Shown here: piece by piece, positions 10,952-22,725 of the stretch
Numbering within the stretch: position 1 is the stretch's first letter
Layout: every line of letters begins with the position of its first letter
From: Evernia prunastri
Lineage: Eukaryota; Ascomycota; Lecanoromycetes; Lecanorales; Parmeliaceae
NCBI GenBank assembly: GCA_003184365.1
Contig: NKYR01000003.1
Location: 62,001-126,000 of the forward strand
DNA length: 64,000 bases
Direction: 5' to 3'
Made by a program: the position numbers and the translations under genes
The notes under the pieces: model-generated
What the model saw: only the letters and a program-made list of their open reading frames with translations
The model's database searches: none
Told to the model about the DNA's origin: nothing

Positions 10952-12585
10952 GTCTTCTCCAACGACAGGGGGCCCAAAGCGCACCCGTCAGGAATCCTAC
11001 CCACTTTATATCTACCCCCTCATCCACATCTATAATTGCTTCAATGGATGCTGCGGTCAAGCCAAATACATCCAGCCCTGTGGACCCCCACCGAGACGCC
11101 CGTGCCATCGTCCGCCTGGTCCAATGCTCGCAATGCTCCCTCCCACTTCGAACCCCTCTCACACTGCCGTGCGGCAACTCATTGTGTCCGACCTGTCTGC
11201 CAGCACTCCACAGCAGGATAGGAGTGACATACCCCATGACGGCGAGTCGGCAAGAAGCCTTCACCTGCCCATTCCAAGAATGCGGGAAAGACCATTCGCG
11301 GGGCGACTGCAGTCAAGATGTTACTTTGGCCAAGGTCCTGGACCGAGTGAGCATCGAAGTCGCCCATTGCAGGCCTCTGACAAGCGAGACACCGACACTG
11401 TTGGACGAAAGGCCACGTTGGAGGAATGTGGTTGACAGCTCAAAAGAGCCAGTATACCCGGCATCTAGGATACTCAGTGGCGGACGCTTGGTCGCCACGT
11501 ACACAATGGCTGAGATCGGCGAACTCAAGTATGACTCCGAAGTTTCCTACCAGACCATGTCACCCGCCGGAGATAGCTATGAACATCTTGATATTACCAT
11601 GCTGGTCCATCTCAAAGAAGCTACCAAGGCCGAGCTGGATTGCCAAGTCTGCTATGCTCTAATGCTGGACCCCGTGACAACGACTTGTGGACATACATTC
11701 TGTCGCAAATGTGTTGCTCGTGTGCTAGACCATTCTACAGTGTGCCCAATTTGCCGAAGGCATCTTCCGATGCCACCCGGTGTTCAAAATGTGCCTGGGA
11801 ACAAGAGGCTATCGAAGCTCCTCAGTGGCTTGTTCCCAGATCTAGTCGCCGCAAGGGCTGAAGCTGCTGCGTTGGAGGAAGTGCCTATGCTTGGGGAAGA
11901 GAACGTTCCACTTTTCGTATGCACGCTTGCGTACCCGTCAATGCCCACTTTCCTTCACATCTTCGAACCTCGATATCGCCTCATGATCAGACGTGCTGTC
12001 GATAGTGGGAATAGCAAGTTTGGAATGCTGATGTACAATCGAAGGGCCATCCCACAAGGAAATTTGGGCTCCGTTGAGTTCCTGCAGTATGGGACTCTGG
12101 TCCACATCAACAGTATAGAATTTATGGCAGATGGTCGAAGTCTAATCGAAACCCGAGGGGTTTCTAGGTTTCGCGTGAAGGACTGGGACACGGTTGACGG
12201 TTACGTCGTGGGTAACATCGAGCGTCTCGACGATATCTCATTGGCAGAAGAAGAGCAGGTCGAAGCAACTGAAACCACCGGCCCCACTCCAGCCCAACAC
12301 GACCTGATAAGCCAGATTGACTACCTGTCGACGCAAGAGCTGCTGAAAATTGGCACTGATTTCATCATCAAGATGCGCGCAGCGTCTGCTCCTTGGCTCC
12401 ACGAGGGTGTCCTTGCGTCCTATGGCCCTCCCCCAGAAGACCCTGCCCTCTTCCCCTACTGGTTCGCCAGCATCTTACCGATCGGGGAAGATGAAAAATA
12501 TAAATTAATACCTACGACAAGCGTGAGAGAAAGGTTGAAGATTACAGCACGCTGGGTGCGACGCATAGAAGCTCAAAGATGGTAA
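10948..12585 (+). CDS. RING finger plus LON N-terminal domain protein (CrgA/LONRF-like)
   Basis: Intronless frame of 545 residues. It has a first cysteine-rich motif (CSQCSLPLRTPLTLPCGNSL then CPTC, about 60-85), a classical C3HC4 RING (CQVCYALMLDPVTTTCGHTF, CRKCV, CPICRRHLP, about 230-272), and a LON substrate-binding domain (VPLFVCTLAYPSMPTFLHIF, EPRYRLMIRR, about 318-530). The combination is known from vertebrate LONRF proteins and from Mucor CrgA, a repressor of light-induced carotenoid synthesis; these are likely E3 ubiquitin ligases. No ATPase or protease part of Lon is present, so it is not a protease. The start may be 10948 or 11044 (MDAAVKPNTSS); the short upstream ORF and the first RING at residue 60 do not decide it. 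Confidence 0.85.
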   Translation: MSLLQRQGAQSAPVRNPTHFISTPSSTSIIASMDAAVKPNTSSPVDPHRDARAIVRLVQCSQCSLPLRTPLTLPCGNSLCPTCLPALHSRIGVTYPMTASRQEAFTCPFQECGKDHSRGDCSQDVTLAKVLDRVSIEVAHCRPLTSETPTLLDERPRWRNVVDSSKEPVYPASRILSGGRLVATYTMAEIGELKYDSEVSYQTMSPAGDSYEHLDITMLVHLKEATKAELDCQVCYALMLDPVTTTCGHTFCRKCVARVLDHSTVCPICRRHLPMPPGVQNVPGNKRLSKLLSGLFPDLVAARAEAAALEEVPMLGEENVPLFVCTLAYPSMPTFLHIFEPRYRLMIRRAVDSGNSKFGMLMYNRRAIPQGNLGSVEFLQYGTLVHINSIEFMADGRSLIETRGVSRFRVKDWDTVDGYVVGNIERLDDISLAEEEQVEATETTGPTPAQHDLISQIDYLSTQELLKIGTDFIIKMRAASAPWLHEGVLASYGPPPEDPALFPYWFASILPIGEDEKYKLIPTTSVRERLKITARWVRRIEAQRW

Positions 12586-15022
12586 GATAATCCCCATTTT
12601 CCCATTGCCTTGCCCCCCCCCCTCTTTGTCGCTCGTGTTCGACCAGGGTTTGCTCACTCTTTGATCAAGTCCAATGTTAAGGGATAACACCGGGTCATCG
12701 GACTCTGACGATGAATCAAACTTTTCTGCCTCGGACGAAGTTCCTGTTGCGCAGAGAACTGATAACGTCCGAGAATAAGGACTGACGCATATGCCTTCAA
12801 CTAGGGCCTCTAGTACATCATGTACTGTCCTATAACTATGTGCAAGCGTTGCATTGGCATTCATGGCATATCACTTCGCACCATGTCCACAACTATGGTG
12901 AGTTAAGTAAAACAATCGGATCATCGGAAGCATTTGAAGCGCATGGCGTTGGGGCATCCGACATGGACTGAGACGACACAACGTGAGATAGGTTGGGAAA
13001 CGCAAGCCTTCCCCAACGATACAGGGCGCACGGCGTCCAAGGTTGAAGGCCAGTGCCAGCATTTTATCATATTGAAGCAATTGTCTCCTTGCATAGCGGG
13101 GGTTGGGGTTGGGAGGCGGACTTCTCGAAGATATCTAGATGCGCAGCATCTCGCAGCTGGAGAGATTGTTACAATGACTGACATCAATGAAAGGCTTAGC
13201 CGTGCTATGGAAGGAGTCGGTCTTCGCGCACTCTCGCTTGGAAAGACATAGCGGAAAATCTGAAATTTCATTCACATTGAATACATTGAGATAATCCAGG
13301 AGCACTGCCCACATAAATGGTGGTAATGTAATGGCAGCTGCAGAGGGGATGAATTCTGGCAGTTTCAGCACCAAGGATGCGGCCCATTTCCCCTAAACCG
13401 CTTTGTGTGAAACGCTTTTATACATCAATTTTCTCGTTTTATTCTATCTTGACTTTTTTTCCTCCATTGCCGCTTGATGTCTACGATCTATGAACGGACA
13501 GCCATCCAGTATGAATCCATGGATTCTCAAAGATTAGCTTCTGGAGTGCACCCCAACGTTGGATTCGGGTAAAGCACCTTACCTCACTGGTCTACTCCCG
13601 AGTCGCAATCAAATATCCCAAAGCTCTCGCCCGTTTACCTCACCCTCTCCTTTGGTTGCCACCCAACTCCGCAGCAGAAAAATATCATTTCCCCCCCGTC
13701 ACTCGAGGATCCGTCTGACCACGAGCGGCCCCTCCCCTCTCCCCCCTCCAAGTTCCCAACTTCTCTCTCCTTCCATGAAACTGCCAAATCCACCGCGAAC
13801 CCCCCCCCCCCGGCGAACCCTGCTGCCTCTCAAACCTGCCAGGACGAAATCCGTTCCTGGTTAGCCATACCTCGGATCCCTCGAAACCTCCCAGGTCGCC
13901 GCCTCGAAGAAGATGGAAGCGTTTTCTTTTTCTGTTTTCCTCTCGTGCCTCTGCCTTGTCGACTTGGACTCGTTTCATCGAATGAAGGAGGAGAATGGGT
14001 TTTCCACATGACATGGAAAGCAGGGTTTGAACCTCGACGCCGCCCTCCCCCCCCCTCACAGCCCCCAGCGACGCGTCTCCTCATCCACCATGGACGTACC
14101 AGTCACTGCAATCTCCCGAGAATACACTCGCTGGCTGGAGTTTGCTCAAGTGCGGAACTCTGTAATTCGAGAAATTTCGTGGACGGGGACCGTGGATACG
14201 GGGGATCGTTGATCCAGGGTCTGATGCATGGATGGATGGACGCATGGTTGGATGCATGGTTTCCGCACCACGACACGACGCAGCGACGCTGAGCATGCGC
14301 AAAAGCAAGAGCAAGAGCGCAACCGCTTCCCCACGAGGTATGAGAATTATGGATGTCAGCCTTCGAGAGGGGATCACCATCTTCCAACATCCCCCCGCAC
14401 GTCCGGACCAATTCCTGCATGCAGATAGATCCCGGCTGCGGCGTTGGGTGTGGTGCTGGATTATGTGGGTGCATCTCAGTCTGACGGGACTGGCTTGGGA
14501 GGGGGGGGCGATGGGTACCGACGAGGAAGGAGGAGGAGGAGGAGGAGGAGGAGAAGGAGGAGGAAAGTCGGCAACATGGCTTGTCTAAAGGTTCCAATCG
14601 GACAAGAATCTTGATCGAAGCAGTTGGTCTTTGCTTCGGCGATCGGCGACGCGAGGGGTTATATCCAGCTGGGAAAGGGGGGGGTTGGGTGGGGGTTAGG
14701 TCCTGCAGGCTTGGAGAGGCATACATGATGGTACTTCCGTGCGTCTGATGCCTGCTTGGTAGGGAGGGTGATCAAGGGGGTTAGTCACGTAATTTTTGGC
14801 TGTGCTTCATTTGGAAATCATCTCAAAGGTCGGGCAATCTTCCATTCATGGTGAGCTGTGGCTGTCTTAATGGATGGATGTTTGGGTCTCGCCAGCCGGA
14901 ACGGTTCGGTACGGCCTGTGTCTGCACCTAAGTGATGTGAACGATGACCGTGATAAGACGTTAGTATACAGTTGAGTAGTTACTTTTGCTGTATGTACAG
15001 TGCCCATGACTCTCAGCCGCCC
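12586..15022. other. Intergenic region rich in C/G runs
   Basis: 2.4 kb between the RING-LON and PPR stop codons (convergent genes). Homopolymer C and G runs (about 12606, 13800, 14500, 14680), an AGG repeat and GGATGGATG-type repeats occur. A small frame MDVPVTAISREYTRWLEFAQ... starts at a CACCATGG context at 14091 and runs 40 codons, but it has no recognised family. The space is unusually long for a tail-to-tail gap, so an unrecognised or non-coding gene is possible. Confidence 0.4.
14524..14564. repeat. (AGG)n microsatellite
   Basis: Tandem AGG triplets with two GAA interruptions in non-coding DNA downstream of the PPR gene. Confidence 0.8.
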
Positions 15023-17180
15023 CTACGATACCTCGTACCTATTTATTTCGTTGCTCTCCTCGGTCTGTCTCTCTGAGAACCTCGACGCCCTCACGCTGTC
15101 CATACTCTCCGCACCCTTCGTCTCTCTGAGCTCCTCCTCCCGATTGTGCGTCCTTGTAACGTATGCCGCCAGCGTATGCCTCTTCTCTCTGCACCTCTTT
15201 TTCTCGTCACCTTTCATCTCCTCATTACCGAGATCCAGCACCACGTCAAGAGCACTGATAAGTCGCTTCACCAGCTCCAGGACGTCCTCTTGGTTCTGAT
15301 CCCTTATGTTCGCGGGACCATAGGCTAGTAGACTACGTAAATTCTTCACTCCAAGCTCGGTGTCGCAGATCACGCCCAAGATGACGCGCCAATCTCGAGG
15401 ATTCTGGCCAAGTCCAACTTGAAGGTACATGCTCAGAGCCTTGGGGTCGGGATATGGTAGGGTGTCTGTCATCATCCTGAACAGCTTTCCAGCGTGGAGA
15501 ATCGAATTCCTGTTCTTGATATCCCTAACACAACAGCTCAGAGCGATTCTGAATGTCTTCATCCGCAATGCATCTGCCCCGCCAGTCAAGTCGCCGGATC
15601 TCATCTCCTCAACGAGCTCAACGGCGAGTTTTGAGGATCGCTGGAGGCGGAGGAGACGCAGATACATGTGATAATTCTCGCCATCAGGAACAATCTTGTG
15701 GAGGCCATCAGGTGAGGTGAGGAGTCCCCAATAATTCTGCGCGGCACGGACGTATTTGAGGCCAATACAGGCCTCTAGGGCAAGGGACAGGGTATTACGG
15801 CCGGGACGCACGGATGACCTAGTTGGCACAGCGATATTCGAAAGAGGGGCGAACGGATCGCTACGGGGTTCGAAGAAGTCGTTTTCTTTTTCTAAAGTTG
15901 GAGGCGAAGTCTCCAGCTCGACGTTCGCCGGGGAATGGGGTGGAAGCTCCAGGTCGTCATTGGGTCGAGAACCTGCTCCAAGTCTTCGTAGGGTTGGATT
16001 GGCTTCTCTGGCTACTTGTCGTGGTATATGCATTGTCTGTTCGAGCAGCGAAAGGACATCGTCATGATCTTGAGCCTCACTCCCAAGTAACAATAACCTA
16101 CCCATGGCGCAGACGAGCTCCTCATCTAGGCTTAGGTCTCCACTCATCCAGCGTTGTCGGACCTCCATCCATACCCTTCGTCCTTGGTGAACTGCTAGCG
16201 CAGTTATTTTATTTTTCCCCGTGTCTTCCCCATTTGAAGTTACTTTTCGCCCCTTGGTCTCTCCGAACGCCTTGCTCCGTATAGCGTTCAGTATGGTTGT
16301 AAAAGTTAGGGTATCTGGTGCGCCGCTGCCACGAGTAGGCAAATCGGCCGCAGTGCCTAGGAGGGAATCGATATCATGTGCCATAGCACAGACTTTTAGG
16401 ACCGCGTTAGTATGGATGATCGACGGTCTCACAGGGCTTCTCTCGGCGAACATGGACCGGTATATGGAGAGAGCACGGGCAGTGGTCAGCGAAAACTGAG
16501 GATACCAGGCCAAGCCGCGGAAGAGGATAGTGAAGGTATATGTATCTGGCAGCTGCGCACGCTTCTTCATCTTCGGCAAGTGTCAGCCTTCATCATAGGC
16601 ATAGCAATAGAGAAGGAAGTCGCTCGCCTCATTGTACAGTTTGAGAGCGTTGTTGACCCTCGCTTTACTCATCTCATAGTCAATTAGATGGTTCCAGCTA
16701 ACGGTACATTGCACGTCTTTGCTGGCCAGCCTGACGATCTCCAATGCCTTCTCGACATCATCTTCCCGCAGCAGACTGACCGTATGGTCTGCCAGCTTCA
16801 GAGGATCCTTCAGCCAGCGCAATTCGAGTCCAAGGTGTGACTTTTTATATGTAAGGCTCTTGGAGGGGCGGTTTCTATAAGTTCGAATTTGAGGAATGAG
16901 TGCCGAGCCATTGTCTAGCGTATCTCGAGCCAAAGAAGCCTCTGTAGCGTAGCGTCGTCGAAACCATGGTGGATGTCGGGTTGCTTGTCTGGGGCAGGAA
17001 TGAAGAGATGATGATGATGATGATGATGATGATGTTGATGCAAGTCGGGTAGTGCAGAGGTGTGAAGAGACAGTGCGTATAGAGTTTGGTATAGAANNNN
17101 NNNNNNNNNNNNCCTCTGTAGCGTAGCGTCGTCGAAACCATGGTGGATGTCGGGTTGCTTGTCTGGGGCAGGAATGAAGA

Positions 17181-17211
<31 letters not shown>

Positions 17212-17290
17212 TTGATGCAAGTCGGGTAGTGCAGAGGTGTGAAGAGACAGTGCGTATAGAGTTTGGTATAGAAGCGTTACAATGGAGCAT
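15023..17290 (-). CDS. Pentatricopeptide-repeat protein, probably mitochondrial (interrupted by an assembly gap)
   Basis: Two exons: 16628-17290 and 15023-16570, joined by a 57-nt intron (16571-16627) with a GC donor (GAG|GCGAGC) and acceptor CCGAAG, giving the contiguous PPR text KLYNE-MKKRAQLPDTYTFTIL. Further PPR-like helices follow (NAVLKVCAMAHDIDSLLG, DTLTFTTILNAI, NTLSLALEACIGLKYV). N-terminus MLHCNASIPNSIRT with Ser-rich, Arg-rich, acid-poor sequence fits a mitochondrial presequence. Such fungal PPR proteins (CCM1-like) act in mitochondrial RNA maturation or translation; the exact orthologue is not settled. The first exon contains 16 Ns flanked by two near-identical copies of about 160 bp, which repeat the N-terminus in the translation; the true protein should be about 58 residues shorter. 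Confidence 0.82.
16939..17273. other. Assembly gap flanked by a false direct duplication
   Basis: Sixteen Ns (17097-17112) sit between 16939-17096 (158 bp) and 17113-17273 (161 bp). The two copies look identical except that the second has one more GAT unit in a (GAT)n tract. This is what results when two contigs ending in the same sequence are scaffolded without merging their overlap. The tract encodes a polyserine run of the PPR protein. Confidence 0.85.
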
Positions 17291-19304
17291 TGAATTGGAA
17301 GTCAGTGGTCGAGATTTAGGAGATCATGAGGGATGTGGGGAAGGGAGCTATTGACAGATGAGGCAACGGCAAGCAGATTGAAGGTATCAGCTTTCAACTC
17401 TCAGCCTTTAATCCTCAGCCTTTTGAACCCTCTGGGATGACGGGTCAAATGGTTAAGCAACAGGTAAAGTACTGCGCGAAGTAAAGTGGCGAAGTATTGA
17501 AGTAGTACGATGCAGTGGTGCTTCCCGAGTACCTAAGGTAGTCGGTTGTTGGGTAACTCGTACTTTACACTTTACAGAGTTAGGTAGAGTAGACTGGTAG
17601 ACTAAGACCGTAGAGTGGTAGAGTAAGTACCTTAAGGTAGGGCGTAGGCCACTCCAGTCACTACCTTAAGGTACCTTACCTTACCTTAAGATCTTTACCC
17701 TTAAGGTACTCGACGACTCGTAGGGTAGACATAAATTAAGGTATTTGTCTAAGAAGCTTAGGAGAGATGCTCTACTATGTACCTACTCTAAGACGGCGGC
17801 CTTTACTCTAATGTAGAGTAGGTACTTTAAGGTAAGGGTACATAAGGTAAATATAACCCATATTATTAACGAAGGTATGCCTCCCTTCATAATAAAGTAG
17901 GTAGTACTAGGCATACTATCTTTGTTAATCTTATAATCTTATAATCTTATGGCCTGGTGTGTCACTCTTTACTCTTTACCTAACTCTTTAGGTACTTTAC
18001 TTTAGTTCCCATAGCTTGTCCGACTCCGAGCTGCTTTGACGCGCTTCGGCACCAAACGGCATACGGTACGGAGTAGTCATACTCTACCTACCTTACGCCC
18101 TATATACTCCGTAGAGATAGGTACCTAGGTATGGTGCTATGTAACATCGGGCTATCATGCCATCCCTATGGGCCATGGCTAAAGCTTCCTTCGTCTCCGG
18201 AGTCCGCTGCTAGAGTGTTACTTACTACCGAGTGCATACCTTAAGTCACCCCTTAAGGTATTGTATTATAATTATCCTATTATAACCACCAAATACTAAC
18301 TTTTATTGCTACTACCAACTACTTCCGTAAGGCTTAGAAGCACCATCCGTACCACTGTCTCGGATCCAAACATCTCTTTAGAGTACCTTAGAACCGCAGT
18401 GGCTTTTGCGTAGATTGGAACCATCGCCCTTGGAGCATAGCAACCTCTTAGGCCACAAGCTGATTACTGAACACCCCAAACACCCCCAAGAAATAGGTAC
18501 AAAGACAATCACACTTCCCCCCTGGTTTTCGCTCAGCATCATTCTTTCATTCACTAGTCGACTGACCTGCCAACTGCTCCAAAAGTCATCCACTGCAAAC
18601 CCAAATGAATGACGACAAGTATCATTATTAAGATATTCAACCAGCTTGTAGGCCTTCTGCTACCATTTTACATACAGTAGCATGCTTTCAATTTGGAATC
18701 GCTTCAAGCCACCGTCGATGAAAAGGAGAAGATCGCCGCCGAAGTCGCCTGCATTATCATCTGCATCCCATCTATCAACGCAACCCGGGGAATAACGAAC
18801 GACTCGGGAAAAGATAAAGAGCCTCCACCGCCCCCCCCCCCCCCCCCCCCCCCCCCAGAGTGTGTGCGTGCAAGCTGAAGAAACAAGATCGATTCATCTG
18901 ACGGCTGCGCCCTGTTCCCATCGGCCTCGAGCGCTCGCATTTTCGCATGCTTGCCGCCAGTAAGGGAAACGCACAGCAAAAGTCATACCAGCAAAGGAAA
19001 AATTAGAAAAATCGTCATCTCGTGTTGTGCAACTCAACTCAGGACGAAGACAACACCATCTCGAATACCCTGCCCAATGCATGATGACTCCGTAAGCTAT
19101 GACTGCAGATAGCCACCACCTATCAGGTATCATTTTCCTCCACTCCCACCTGTATGCTTTTTGACCAAACGCTTCCGATATCGTACGCGCATTATCGAGG
19201 AAAAGGACAACTTTGAGCACTGCAAGCCAGTCCCCGGAGAAGCATAGCGATCAGAGTACTAGTTTCTGGCCTGCGCGTCAGCATCATGTCCCAGCCTTTC
19301 TTGA
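17291..19304. other. Gene-free region rich in palindromic CCTTAAGG motifs
   Basis: 2 kb between the PPR start and the stop of the Con7-like gene. From about 17460 to 18320 it is full of short motifs around TACCTTAAGGTA, TAGGTA and GAGTAGG. A 26-base C run lies at 18831-18856. No coding frame of substance was found; the PPR promoter should be next to 17291. Confidence 0.5.
18831..18856. repeat. Poly-C tract (26 C)
   Basis: An uninterrupted run of 26 C residues. Length is prone to sequencing error. Non-coding. Confidence 0.85.
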
Positions 19305-20753
19305 TCAAGATTCTTCGTACATTTGTTGGCCTTGGCCGTAGGGCGAGTGCGGGTACTGCGGGTAGACCTGGCCGTTTCCCTGAGCTTGGTACATTTGGTC
19401 CACTCCACTCGGGTAACCGCCAGAGGGAACCTGACCACCTGCTGGCGCGTATCCAATCGGAGGTAGCTGAGGCCGGCCTGGTCCAGGAGGATAGTTCTGC
19501 CCTCCTGGGGGTTGGTTGGGGTCGGCCGATGGTTCGCTGCCTCCGTTTGCAGCGCGCGCCCTCTCTTCATCAACCTTGCGCTGGTTGTCTTCTTCCTTCT
19601 TACGTTGTTTCCACTCCTTACGGATTTCCTTGAATTCTATAGTAGTGTGTTAGTATGCGCTAAGCTCATGCTAGTTAAGCGGAACCATAGAAATTCCATG
19701 GGAAGCATAAGGCTACATGTAACATAGGGCGACACCAACGATAAGGCTTATGTTGTGTAACTTGGCTAGTACATCCAGAACCGAATCCTGGGGAATTTTC
19801 ACGATCTAACCAAAAACGCGAGTTTGCGACAACAAAGGAAAACAGAGTTAGACTGACCTTCCGGTGTACGCTTTTGGCCGTGCGACTGCATCGTAACATG
19901 CGCATTCAAGTGGTTCAATGTACCATAAGCTTTCTCGCATCCCTGCCACCCACATTTATACATGCGTTCGATCTCTTCGTAACGGCGACGAGGGCGCTTG
20001 TGTTGTTGAGCACCTGGAATTGGGACAAAAGAATAGACCTGGGAAAGCGGGTGAGGATTCTGTTCCAATGTCTAAGTCAAACGGACGGTGTAGAAGGAAT
20101 GCGCGCTACTTACTTGACCCGAACGCGGTCCAGCACTGGATGGGGTTCCTTGGGCAGAGGCTCCTGTTCCAGGCGAGCTGTATGGTCCCCCAGGCATTCC
20201 ATGGGGATGGCCAGCGTATTGCTGCGGCCAATGTTGCGGGTATCCAGGCGGTGGGTGACCTTGGTAGTGATTCATGTCGTGGGGCGCGTATGGTGAGTAG
20301 GGAGGGTAGGTAGGACTGGATGCAGCAATGTTGGGATCTACAGGTACATCCGCGTTAGACTTAATGTGTGGAGGATGATGATGGTCATTCGAATTTCCAT
20401 CTTGCAAGGACATTGACGGACTTGTTGCTTGAGCCATACTCCCTGTATTGGCGTGACTGTGTTGTTGTTGAGCGTAGTGTTGACGCGCGACGTATTCTGG
20501 ATTCGGATTGGCTGGACGCGCCGAAGATGGATTCACAGAGAATTCGGACCTTGATGTCTGCGAAGGAGGATGATACAAAGTTCGCCCTTCTTGTTGCGGT
20601 GGGTACTGCGCGGTAAAGGCTGAATCTGGGGCAGTGTCTTAGGATCGAGTTCTGGGTGGCCAACGCTCAATGCGGAACTGTGGGCGAACCTGACTGCGAG
20701 TATTGGTCGGATGCACCTCTGTCCATCAACTGCGACTGTGGCCAACGATGCAT
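19305..20753 (-). CDS. con7: Con7-like C2H2 zinc-finger transcription factor
   Basis: Well-supported exons are 20114-about 20640, 19858-20071 and 19305-19636, with introns of 42 nt (20072-20113) and 221 nt (19637-19857). The zinc finger reads YKCGWQGCEKAYGTLNHLNA then HVTMQSHG, with Cys pair C-x4-C and His pair, followed by KRTPEEFKEIRKEWKQRKKE. This is the signature of Con7, required in Magnaporthe for conidiation and infection structures and controlling chitin and morphogenesis genes. Flanking regions are rich in Pro, Gln, Tyr and Gly; the protein ends QGQQMYEES. The 5' end is uncertain: a stop occurs upstream of DSAFTAQYPPQQEG, so another exon (possibly from ATG 20753, MHRWPQSQLMDRGASDQYSQ) is joined through an intron near 20640-20690. 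Confidence 0.8.
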
Positions 20754-22481
20754 CAGCCTGAGCCCTGAGCGAAGACAAGGTCCTCCCCCCGAGTGAAGGA
20801 GCGGATCGACTTACAGAATCGCAATAGTGGAACGCTGATGAGCTTGTTGTGAATAGCCTCCAACTAGAAGTTGGCGGTGTCTTGGTGAGATGTCAAAAAA
20901 TCAAGACAGGACACTAAGAACACGCGACGACGGTGCTGCGTATGCTGTGTTGAAGTACAACGGCCAAGCCTGGGACAAGGAGGTGGGGAGCTTCGTCGAA
21001 CGGCACGAAGGTTTCCGCTCAAACCTCGTGCTCGGCTCAGATCGAACGGAGCCTCGCTGCTTGCAAGGGATACTGGCGTAAATCAACAACCGTATGCTTC
21101 AGGACTAACTTTAGAGGCCTTGGCTAGTAGAGCGGTTATTGATAGCGCTGAGACCAAGTACGGGAGTTATCAAGAGCCCCAGATTTCCCAAGCGGTAGTC
21201 TGACACTTGTCGAAAGTGAAGTGTTAGGGTGACAAACGGGGATTCCAAGTGCTGATGCGTGAAGGAGGCAAAGACTGGCGAAAACAAGTCGACTTCGGCG
21301 AAGGAGGCAAGTGTTATGCCCGCCACGCGAGGTGTTAAAGCTAGGGGAATTTTATTCGTGGGGCAATTTTTGAGGGTTGGCGCTTTCTTGCCGACTTTGA
21401 CTTTCAATTTGATGGTAACTCGTGAATCGAGGCCCTTTGAGGTGAAGGCTCAAATCTCGAAGATAGTAGTACTAGGACCGCGATCGGCAGGATCGTCACT
21501 GTGTACCGGATGGTGCAAGTAGTTTCCTTCAGCACTTGAGGGTAAGGCGCACTTGGCTTTACCGTAGAGAGGCAGGAGACACCGGCTACTCCGTTGGTTT
21601 TTCGCTTCTCACTTCTCGCACTTTGACACGATCGTACAAGTGCGCGATCTTCCCCGCAAACTATGGATGACAACGACTTTCAACGTCTTGAATACGAGTC
21701 CTTACACCTTTCGGATTGTTGGATCAAAGATATGGCCGGTGTGCAGATTTGAGACAAGGAATTTGTCACGTCAACAAGACCTGTGTGAGGATTAGAGAAG
21801 AGCAAGAAGTGCATTCGGCGCGCTCTCGGTGGCTTACTACGGAAGTTTCGACCCAAGAGTTGCAACGTTTCGGATTGGGATCAATATGGGGGCCGCGATG
21901 GGTTTCTCCTATTGATGATGGTGGTTCGTGTATGATGAATTGCTGATGAGAATTGGTAATGATGGGGTTGAGGGGGGTTCGTTTTTTGTTTTTTTGACTT
22001 TGGCCTTTGATCACGACGCGTTCTTGCTTTGCTCTGCCTCTTTGCAAACCCACACCTGACGGGATTCTTACCTGGTCTGTAAAGAAGAGTCCAAATCTGG
22101 TGATGCTCGATTCGGTATAGACTGAAGGACTGCAGTGGCAGACGCTACTGATGAGGCTATCAGGTAAGCTAGCGTGGATGGTTGGTGTTGTTAGGTTGGG
22201 ATGAGATTTTTAGATTTTTAGGTCGGAAGGTCGAAATTACGGTCGCACGCTAAGCTAGCTCGCTAAAGTAGCTTACCACTTACCTCGATCTTCAATTTTT
22301 TAGGGGAGTGAAGAAAAAAAAGAGGAAGGCGGGGGAATAATTGAATCCCTGCCAAGACCAGCCCGCTTTTTCGGCCTCTTTTTTTTTTTGGGTTTTTTTG
22401 TTTTTTTCCCCCCAGTTTTCTTAGTCGGTTTGTTAATTTGTTCGAGGATGGACTGCTTAGAATACCGTAGTTGAAAGGTGG

Positions 22482-22590
22482 CTGATGATGATGATGTTGA
22501 TGTTGATGTTGATGATGATGATGATGATGATGATGATAATGATAAATGATAATAATGATAATAATGATAATAATGATAACGATAATGATA
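22482..22590. repeat. (GAT)n/(AATGAT)n compound microsatellite
   Basis: GAT/GTT triplets pass into AATGATAAT-type repeats over about 110 bp in the con7 upstream region. It gives artefactual His- and Ile-rich frames on the minus strand. Confidence 0.85.
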
Positions 22591-22683
22591 AGTATAATGG
22601 AGGGATAATATGATGGCAAATTGGTTTCAGCAATTGTGTACGCGTAGGTGAATGTGTGAATAGTGTCTCTCTCCTTCTCGCTT

Positions 22684-22725
22684 TGTGTGTGTGTATGTGT
22701 GTGTGGTGTGTGTGTGTATGTGGAA
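22684..22725. repeat. (GT)n microsatellite
   Basis: About 40 bp of GT repeat with few interruptions, close to the GAT repeat; non-coding. Confidence 0.85.

Noticed and set aside
16915..17220. His-rich and Ile-rich frames over the gap
   Set aside because: Out-of-frame readings of the (GAT)n tract in the PPR gene, and they run through Ns.
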